Positions 60,272 to 64,000 of a stretch of DNA of 64,000 nt are shown here, one piece after another. Numbering within the stretch: position 1 is the first letter of the stretch; each line of letters begins with the position of its first letter. The notes beneath the pieces are model-generated. The model saw only the letters and a program-made list of their open reading frames with translations, searched no databases and had not been told where the DNA came from. The position numbers and the translations under genes were made by a program. Origin of the DNA: Elephas maximus indicus (taxonomy: Eukaryota > Chordata > Mammalia > Proboscidea > Elephantidae); contig NC_064839.1 of NCBI RefSeq assembly GCF_024166365.1, forward strand, positions 40,126,378 to 40,190,377, given 5' to 3'.

Positions 60272-61494
60272 CCCAAACCCTTTGCTGCTGAGTTGATTCC
60301 AACTCATAGCAGCTCTATAGGACAGACAGAGTAGAACTGCCCCACGAGGTTTCCAAGGAGCAGCTGGTGGATTTGAACTGCTGACCTTTTGGTTAGCAGC
60401 AGAGCTCTTAACCACGATGCCACCAGAGCTCCCAAAAAACAAGGCAATTGTAAATTGAACAAAAATAAAAATTTCTGCAGGGAAGTAAAAGTATTCATAG
60501 GTTACTAATAATACAACACTTATCTAACTAAAACCACAATATAACGCAATGAAAAGATGAGGAATGGGGAAGTGTGCATGTTTGGCGAGGAACGCAGGAT
60601 GGAGAAAGGGCCAAAATCAATAAATACCAAAAACTGAAATTTCAAGAAGTAGCGTAACAGGTATGTTATTTAGAGAAGAAGAAGAAAGTGCTATAAATCA
60701 GTTTTAAAGAGGAAAAAAATCAGTTGCCTCTGGGAAGGAAAAATATTAGTAGTAGTGGGAACTGCTATTGGTAAAACTCTTTGAACCATGCTCAAGGATA
60801 GCTAATTTTTTTGTCAGTTATAAAAAATAAGACAGGGTCCTTGATCTCAAGGAATTCACAAAAATAAGTGCAAACAAAAGTAGGCTCAAAGCACTATGGG
60901 AACTTAGTGTATTTAGGTAGGAGAAATAAGTTCTCCTATCTAATTAGATAGGAGAAATAAGTGTAATATCTAACATTTATATTGTGCTTTACTGTGTCAG
61001 GCTCAGAAAACAACAAAGTGGATCAGGAGAGGATTTACTGACTGCCAAGCCGACCAAATCAATCATTCATCTTCACTAAGCAAGCTGAGGGGACACATAA
61101 ATATGAGTAAGACATGGTCACTGACCCCAAAAAGCTCCGAATCTGCAAGAATGACACCTACAAAGGTGATTACAATCCATGGTGGTGACTGCATTCCATG
61201 ATCAGTCCTTATTCCAGGAAGACAGGCAATGGCTGACTTTATCAATAGCAGCGCCCACCTGCACTTACGTAACACCGGAGGTGGGTGGGTAAACAAGGGC
61301 AGCTCAGGGGGCCAAGCTCCATCATACCGTGCTTCCCATGTCCGCCCTGACAAACCTAGGAAGTGTGCTTTCCCAAGTATCAAATCCCCGGCTAGAACTG
61401 GCTCCCAGACGCCCTTTTACAGCTGAAGCCAACTCACCGACTCAGCCGCTGCTTCCTGCTCGTCCACCGCCAGGGCCCACGAGTCTGTGGCCAT
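40951..61494 (-). CDS. DDX19B: DDX19B, complete 12-exon DEAD-box RNA helicase
   Basis: Paralogue of DDX19A and orthologue of human DDX19B (Dbp5), an RNA-dependent ATPase of the nuclear pore's cytoplasmic face that acts in mRNA export. Coding exons, 5' to 3': 61494-61438, 53759-53711, 52802-52749, 51810-51675, 51362-51270, 46245-46143, 45442-45328, 43620-43443, 43119-42882, 42291-42129, 41596-41405 and 41012-40951. They sum to 1440 nt, 479 codons plus stop, the human DDX19B length, with all junctions in phase. DDX19B-type residues: [35 protein letters not shown] and LPLMLAEP. All DEAD-box motifs are intact. It lies head-to-tail behind DDX19A with about 10 kb between the DDX19A start and the DDX19B stop. 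Exon 6 ends EPTNRHPQ, which differs from human. A possible alternative first exon lies at 63627-63698. Confidence 0.97.
41405..41596 (-). CDS. DDX19B: DDX19B exon 11 (motifs V and VI)
   Basis: 192 nt, IDVEQVSVV to RIQEHF, with [10 protein letters not shown]. Protein identical to DDX19A exon 11. Confidence 0.97.
42129..42291 (-). CDS. DDX19B: DDX19B exon 10
   Basis: 163 nt, [16 protein letters not shown] to NVCARG. Protein identical to DDX19A exon 10. Confidence 0.97.
42839..42873. repeat. CCG/CTG triplet microsatellite beside the exon 9 donor
   Basis: On the + strand: a few CCG units, eight perfect CTG units, then CTA. On the transcribed strand it reads as CAG/AGC repeats starting about nine bases inside intron 9. 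DDX19A has only one or two units at this place. Confidence 0.9.
42882..43119 (-). CDS. DDX19B: DDX19B exon 9 (motifs III and IV)
   Basis: 238 nt, with [11 protein letters not shown] and AMIFCH; reads [12 protein letters not shown]. The donor GTGAGT is followed within nine bases by a CAG-type microsatellite. Confidence 0.96.
43443..43620 (-). CDS. DDX19B: DDX19B exon 8 (motifs Ib and II, DEAD)
   Basis: 178 nt, with GTPG and [15 protein letters not shown] keeps the Ser that the DDX19A copy has lost. Confidence 0.96.
44930..45295 (+). repeat. Ancient interspersed repeat 3' end
   Basis: GTGATAATGGTATTGG, then GAGATACATGCTGAAGTATT and AATTTTTCAAAATAAAAAG: a pattern common in mammalian genomes. 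A related, shorter copy is at 46985-47160. I could not assign the family with confidence. Confidence 0.45.
45328..45442 (-). CDS. DDX19B: DDX19B exon 7 (motif Ia)
   Basis: 115 nt, [17 protein letters not shown] to YAVRGNK. Protein identical to DDX19A exon 7, with several silent base differences. Confidence 0.96.
45939..46105 (-). mobile_element. AfroSINE 38 bases from DDX19B exon 6
   Basis: Reads on the + strand from CCAAACCCATTGTGGTCTAA to ACCACGCCACCAGGGTTTCC. It ends 38 bases below the donor side of exon 6. Confidence 0.9.
46143..46245 (-). CDS. DDX19B: DDX19B exon 6 (Walker A)
   Basis: 103 nt, [11 protein letters not shown] (motif I), ending [13 protein letters not shown]. Thr and His-Pro here differ from the human sequence as I recall it (PANKYPQ); the change lies in a variable loop. 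Confidence 0.96.
46505..46790 (+). repeat. L2 LINE 3' end
   Basis: TAAAGTCCTTACAATGGCCT, GGTCCAACCTGATCTGGCTC and CTTTACTCAGATCACCTACT are typical L2 3' UTR words. Confidence 0.7.
46808..46910 (+). mobile_element. LINE-1 3' end
   Basis: ACCAATGTCACAAAACAATG ... CACAATAAAAAAAAAG, the same subfamily end as at 29806-29952. Confidence 0.65.
47250..49200 (-). mobile_element. LINE-1, 5' truncated (ORF2 C-terminus plus 3' UTR)
   Basis: On the minus strand, 49200-48252 encodes the C-terminal part of L1 ORF2: [16 protein letters not shown], then after a frame break near 48680 [20 protein letters not shown], ending at a stop at 48252. It is followed by about 1 kb of 3' UTR with an AATAAA-like signal and A-rich tail near 47250. 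No endonuclease or reverse transcriptase core remains, so it is inactive. Lies in DDX19B intron 5 in the gene's orientation. Confidence 0.92.
49311..49362 (-). repeat. AfroSINE tail fragment
   Basis: AAACCAAACCCGTTGCCATT followed by GCAACCCTATAG; only the 3' end of the SINE is present. Confidence 0.6.
49466..49921 (+). mobile_element. LINE-1 3' UTR, 5' truncated
   Basis: Near-duplicate of 12546-13024 with CAATAAAAATT and an A-tail ending near 49921. It is inverted relative to the L1 at 47250-49200. Confidence 0.88.
49940..50058 (+). mobile_element. AfroSINE head
   Basis: AAGGAGCCCTGGTGGCACAG to GATGTGGCAGTCTACTTCCG; the 3' part is missing. Well-preserved tRNA-like head. Confidence 0.9.
50091..50249 (-). 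mobile_element. AfroSINE, inverted partner
   Basis: Reads on the + strand from TTAAACCCACTGCCGTCGAG to CTACACCACCAGGGTTTCC, only about 30 bases from the plus-strand copy ending at 50058. Confidence 0.92.
50451..50886 (+). repeat. MaLR-like LTR fragment
   Basis: Starts TGTCATAGATTGAATTGTGT and a C-run, as does the LTR-like element at 37430, and shares TTGTAAATCCTA and TTAATGAGGCAGG with it. Interrupted or followed by the LTR-like piece at 50887. Confidence 0.5.
50887..51180 (+). repeat. Putative solo LTR with TATA and polyadenylation signals
   Basis: Shows GGATATAAAAGCTCCC (TATA-like), a GC-rich stretch, then AATAATAAATTTC (polyadenylation-like), the order expected in an LTR. Antisense to DDX19B. 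The family was not identified. Confidence 0.5.
51270..51362 (-). CDS. DDX19B: DDX19B exon 5 (Q motif)
   Basis: 93 nt with [17 protein letters not shown]. The donor is GTATGT, whereas DDX19A uses GTGAGT here. Confidence 0.96.
51675..51810 (-). CDS. DDX19B: DDX19B exon 4
   Basis: 136 nt, [16 protein letters not shown] to SFEELRL, about 98% identical in DNA to DDX19A exon 4 although the flanking introns diverge at once. Confidence 0.96.
52749..52802 (-). CDS. DDX19B: DDX19B exon 3
   Basis: 54 nt (one codon longer than in DDX19A), [18 protein letters not shown]; the acceptor ends ATAAAG and the donor is GTAACA. Confidence 0.95.
53711..53759 (-). CDS. DDX19B: DDX19B exon 2
   Basis: 49 nt after [22 protein letters not shown] plus one base of Gly; donor GTGAGT. 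The B-type sequence LHLKEE separates it from DDX19A. Confidence 0.96.
54450..54575 (+). mobile_element. AfroSINE, 5' truncated
   Basis: AAGCTGCTAACCAAAAGGTC ... GTTGGAATTGACTTGACC, ending in ACACAACAAC. Confidence 0.88.
55364..55685 (-). mobile_element. LINE-1 3' UTR fragment
   Basis: The + strand starts with a T-run, then TTGTGCTTTAAGTGAAAGTT and TCAGTCTCTCATACAAAACC, matching the start of the L1 3' end at 47250 but more diverged. Confidence 0.75.
55856..56045 (+). repeat. MIR SINE
   Basis: CCCCATTTTACAGAGGAAAC, CTGAGGCATAGAAAGTTTAA and CTTGCCCAAGGTCACATAAC are the conserved MIR core and 3' words. Confidence 0.85.
56130..56645 (+). repeat. Old LINE-1 3' end
   Basis: CATACAATGGAATATTATTC, CATGGACGAACCTTGAAAAC, AAAACTATACACTTTAAATG: typical L1M 3' UTR. 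Confidence 0.7.
57650..59200 (+). repeat. Old LINE-1 ORF2 end and 3' UTR
   Basis: Sense L1M-like sequence: TCAATAAATGGCGCTAGAAT, GGATTTTATCCAAAACATAT, CAAGTTAAACCACAAAACAA, GTATGATTCCATTCATATGA, with A-runs at 57860 and 59265. Many stops. Confidence 0.65.
59549..59758 (+). mobile_element. AfroSINE, diverged long form
   Basis: GTTCCTGGATGGTGCAAATG head, AACCGAAAGGTTGGTGGTTT, and a tail reading GTCACCATGTGTCAGAGTTA. It contains an insert not seen in the other copies (about 59625-59670). Confidence 0.8.
60240..60268. repeat. (CA)n microsatellite
   Basis: About 14 uninterrupted CA units at the 3' end of the minus-strand AfroSINE next to it. Confidence 0.97.
60269..60434 (-). mobile_element. AfroSINE
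   Basis: Reads on the + strand from CCCAAACCCTTTGCTGCTGA to ACCACGATGCCACCAGAGCT. The adjoining CA repeat probably grew from its tail. Confidence 0.9.
61438..61494 (-). CDS. DDX19B: DDX19B exon 1 (coding part)
   Basis: 57 nt, [19 protein letters not shown], phase 0. The start context GACCATGG is good; the donor is GTGAGT. Confidence 0.96.
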
Positions 61495-61690
61495 GGTCCC
61501 GGGCGTGAGTGGGAAGCTAGAGATGATAGGCTCGCTGGCTGGCGCGATGCGATTGTGGGGTCCCTGGGGTCGCGACGAGCCGGCTCTGACCCCGTCGCAG
61601 GGGAAATCATTCGCTAAGGCGCTGAGGACCGGAAGCGGCGCGCCGCAGTGACGTGAAGTCTGCGCCACCGCCGGCCGCCCCTAGTCTCCA
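61495..61690 (-). promoter_or_regulatory. DDX19B CpG-island promoter
   Basis: CpG-dense upstream region with ETS-type CCGGAAGCG at 61629-61637 and TGACGTGA (CRE-like) at 61649-61656, the same two elements in the same order as in the DDX19A promoter. No TATA box. Confidence 0.75.
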
Positions 61691-63424
61691 TCCGGGCTGT
61701 CGCTTGAGGTCCCCCCCCCTTACCACTTTGCTGCCTACTCTTTATCACACATCCAGAACCAGGACCTGAGATAGTTATCTTAAAATGCCTAGGCTCCGGT
61801 CAACTGGATCTCCATCTAAAGAACAAGACCACATTCCCGCCCAGCACAGCGGCATAGCAACACTCATTGATTGAATGTAGCAAAACAGAAAACCATTACA
61901 GTAGTCAGCAAAATGCATATTGAAACAAGCAGATGGTTTTTTCACTTTTCAGGTTGGTAATTTAAAATGCACAAGTGTTGATAAAGGGTGTTGGAAATAA
62001 GTCTTCGCAAACCTTGTGTGACAAAAACCTGTGCCACAGACAATGTGGCAACACCACTTAGGAATTTAGCCTTTAAACATACTCAAGGAAAGTGCAAAGG
62101 GAAAAATGTTCCAGGAAGAGGATCAGAGACAAGAGGGAGCAAGTGGGCTTGTGAAGCTTCAGACAGAGTTAGGGGGAGGACTGACAGTAGAGCCAGAATG
62201 AATAGGTAGGAAGTCCATAAAAACGGCCATGCAGAGCAGCTTAAAGGGCAAATGGGTGACATCTAGAGTTAGTAGAGCCTGGGTCAGCAGTTTGAATCCA
62301 CCAGGCGCTCCTTGGAAACTCTATGGGGGCAGTTCTACTCTTTCCTATAAGGTTGCTATGAGTCGGAATTGACTCGATGGCAACAGGTTTTTTTGTTTTT
62401 TAGGTGTTAGAATCCCAGCTGTCCCGTGTAGGGTTTTGTGATTGGAAGAATTAAAAAAAAAAAAATCTGAGACTTTTAGAAAAAGCAAAATAAAGACTGA
62501 CATTTGCTTCCCGCTAAATGAAACTAAACAAGCTTATCTTTCTCCCCTTTTTATTCCACTAGAAAGAACGTTGGACATTTTCCTATAAAAAATAACCCGA
62601 GAAAATTAATCCCAACTTTTTTCACTTTTTCCACAATAAGTCCATTTCAAGCAGTAGCGGGGCTCTGCGGAATTTTACCTGTAGAGTAAAAGGGAGTAAA
62701 AAAGTTTTTGAGGAAGCGTAAAGAAGTCTCAGGGAAAAAAATCTACTTGCCATAATTACTGTTTTCTCCTGCACCCTACAGGGGTTAATATGAGGTAGTT
62801 TTTTTTTTTTTTTTTTTGTACCTTGTAGATGAGGATGTGCAAAAAGGAGGCACACAAAGCAGAGTGAGCCACGACCTACATCTCCTACCATGTGTCAGAA
62901 ACCATCTTTGGGATATTCTGTAAGAGAAATTACACTGCTTCACAGGAGTAAGGAATCTTCAAATAAAGTTTAATGAGGTTAAAGATTAAATCACCTAAGA
63001 TCCAAGACCGTGTAAAAACAAAACAAACACTTATGTGCTTATATACACACCAGAAAATGAGTAAGATACACACACACAAAACTGACAGCAGTGGCTTTCT
63101 GGTGGCAGACTACACAGAAGTCTAGTAATTTGGAGCTTATCCTCCTAGTATGCTAAAATAACACAAGCTAAAAGCAATTAAAATTAAGCAACAGAATTCT
63201 AGACTCTCCTACATCCACCGACTAGGGAACTGCACAATGTGAGGCTCTGGTTAGGAAAGAACTTCGTCTCCAAAGTGGAGCATACAGAGGAGTTTTAGGG
63301 AAATTAAGTGCACGTGGAGTCACCATGCCTTGGAAGGCAGCGGGTTTGGTTTTGGTTTGGACTTGAATTCAACCTGCTGCATTTCACCCAAGTGCCCTAG
63401 GCAGCCTTGGCTTCCTCCAAGATC
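61691..63424. other. DDX19B upstream flank
   Basis: Contains a 5'-truncated AfroSINE at 62262-62400, a T-run near 62800 and a short AfroSINE-tail-like stretch at about 63320-63355. No exon recognised. Confidence 0.5.
62262..62400 (+). mobile_element. AfroSINE, 5' truncated
   Basis: GGTCAGCAGTTTGAATCCAC through CTCCTTGGAAACTCTATGGG to CGGAATTGACTCGATGGCAA. Looks comparatively young. Confidence 0.9.
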
Positions 63425-63555
63425 GTGGTAAGTACCCACCTCACGGTTTGAAGAGTCAACTAGATCACAAAATTAAAGCCTTGGCCCAGTGTCTGGCGTG
63501 TGGCGAAGGCTCGATAAGCATTCATTATTACTATTAGTTATTATTATTACTGCCC
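63425..63555 (+). repeat. MIR 3' part
   Basis: AAGCCTTGGCCCAGTGTCTG followed by AGGCTCGATAAGCATTCATT and a TTA-rich end. Confidence 0.65.
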
Positions 63556-63626
63556 CCCTCTCGATGGGACGAGGAAGACGCCTAAAATGTGAAAAGAGTT
63601 TCATTTCTCCCCTCAGAGATACTCAC

Positions 63627-63698
63627 GTCGCCCACGGGCAGAGCGAACTGAAAACGCCCCACGGTGCGACCTCGGATGTGGCCAGCAGCCCCTGCCAT
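63627..63698 (-). CDS. Candidate alternative first coding exon of DDX19B
   Basis: Inside a CpG island, a minus-strand ATG at 63698 opens 24 codons (MAGAAGHIRG ... ALPVGD) that end exactly at a consensus donor GTGAGT at 63626. The exon is in phase 0, so splicing to DDX19B exon 2 would stay in frame and replace the first 19 residues. Human DDX19B has transcripts starting beside AARS1, upstream of the main first exon, which fits. Against: another ATG at 63711 lies upstream in a different frame. It could be a non-coding exon or unused. Confidence 0.35.
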
Positions 63699-63699
63699 C

Positions 63700-63860
63700 G
63701 TCCCTCAGCATGGCGGTTACGCTCCGCCAACGGCAGCTCGCTGCTTCCGCCGCCCGGCCTCCTTGGTTGAACCCTAGCCTCATTGGCTGAGGCCTGGAAG
63801 CCGTTCCCGCCAGCCAATCAGCTGAGGGGATGACACAGCCCCAGGGCATGCGCGTTGGAA
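63700..63860. promoter_or_regulatory. Probable bidirectional CpG-island promoter (AARS1 side)
   Basis: GC-rich stretch with CCAAT boxes in both orientations: ATTGG at 63782-63786 and CCAATCA at 63814-63820. In human, AARS1 and the distal DDX19B start share a head-to-head promoter at the equivalent place, so AARS1 should begin on the + strand near here. No AARS1 coding sequence lies inside the window. Confidence 0.5.
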
Positions 63861-64000
63861 TATCTTGGGGGCCAAAGAAGGAGCGTGAAGGTTGCTGCAG
63901 GATGTGTTTGCATATTGCTCTTTCTTTGTGATGTTTGCTGAATGTTCGGCTTGTTACCCTAGATTGGGAGGCCAATAAGGGCAGGGCATTGTCTGCTTTC

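Larger units (their letters stand above)
53760..61437 (-). other. DDX19B intron 1
   Basis: A 7.7-kb intron with an AfroSINE at 54450, an L1 3' end at 55364-55685, a MIR at 55856-56045, old L1 3' sequence at 56130-56645 and about 57650-59200, AfroSINEs at 59549 and 60269, and a CA repeat at 60240-60268. Several A-runs. No conserved exon found. Confidence 0.6.

Noticed and set aside
59756-60442. 228-codon minus-strand open frame
   Set aside because: It reads through an AfroSINE, the CA repeat and intron sequence; composition is repetitive and no domain is visible.
40951-61494. The second DDX19 locus as a processed pseudogene
   Set aside because: It has 11 introns with good splice sites, an intact 479-codon frame and its own CpG-island promoter.

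Overview
The window is mammalian nuclear DNA, almost certainly from an afrotherian and most likely an elephant. The host genes are split into short exons with GT/AG introns. About twenty tRNA-derived AfroSINE copies are scattered on both strands, and there are fragments of an RTE/BovB-clade LINE and of recent LINE-1 3' ends. AfroSINEs are known only from Afrotheria, and abundant RTE LINEs are typical of that group among non-ruminant mammals. The species call rests on repeat families recognised by eye.

Layout. (1) 873-4361, + strand: the last four coding exons of ST3GAL2, a Golgi alpha-2,3-sialyltransferase. They are followed by a GC-rich 3' UTR/CpG island (about 4190-4760) with a regular array of five CCAATCA boxes and a CpG-rich AfroSINE. 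(2) 5000-14900: intergenic DNA, mostly decayed repeats. (3) 14941-30791, - strand: a complete 12-exon DDX19A gene (478 codons) with its own CpG-island promoter at 30.8-31.0 kb. (4) 31.0-40.9 kb: intergenic DNA holding a twin-primed, half-inverted RTE LINE, an MLT1-like LTR, a MIR and a hAT-like element. (5) 40951-61494, - strand: a complete 12-exon DDX19B gene (479 codons) with a CpG-island promoter at 61.5-61.7 kb. (6) 61.7-64.0 kb: flanking DNA ending in a further CpG island with CCAAT boxes in both orientations and a possible in-frame alternative first exon of DDX19B. In human this is where the head-to-head AARS1/DDX19B promoter lies.

The order ST3GAL2 - DDX19A - DDX19B matches human 16q22.1 in reverse orientation: the DDX19 genes are a head-to-tail tandem pair and ST3GAL2 converges on DDX19A. 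Both DDX19 proteins are DEAD-box ATPases (Dbp5 family) that remodel mRNPs at the cytoplasmic face of the nuclear pore. All helicase motifs are intact in both copies. Exon 10 through intron 11 is about 98-99% identical between the two genes, introns included, while most other introns do not align. This is the signature of recent gene conversion.

I saw no CRISPR array, prokaryotic element, RNA gene or obviously new biological system. The most unusual signals are the conversion tract, the CCAAT minisatellite in the ST3GAL2 3' UTR, the rearranged RTE copies, a CAG/CTG microsatellite beside a splice donor, and the candidate alternative first exon.
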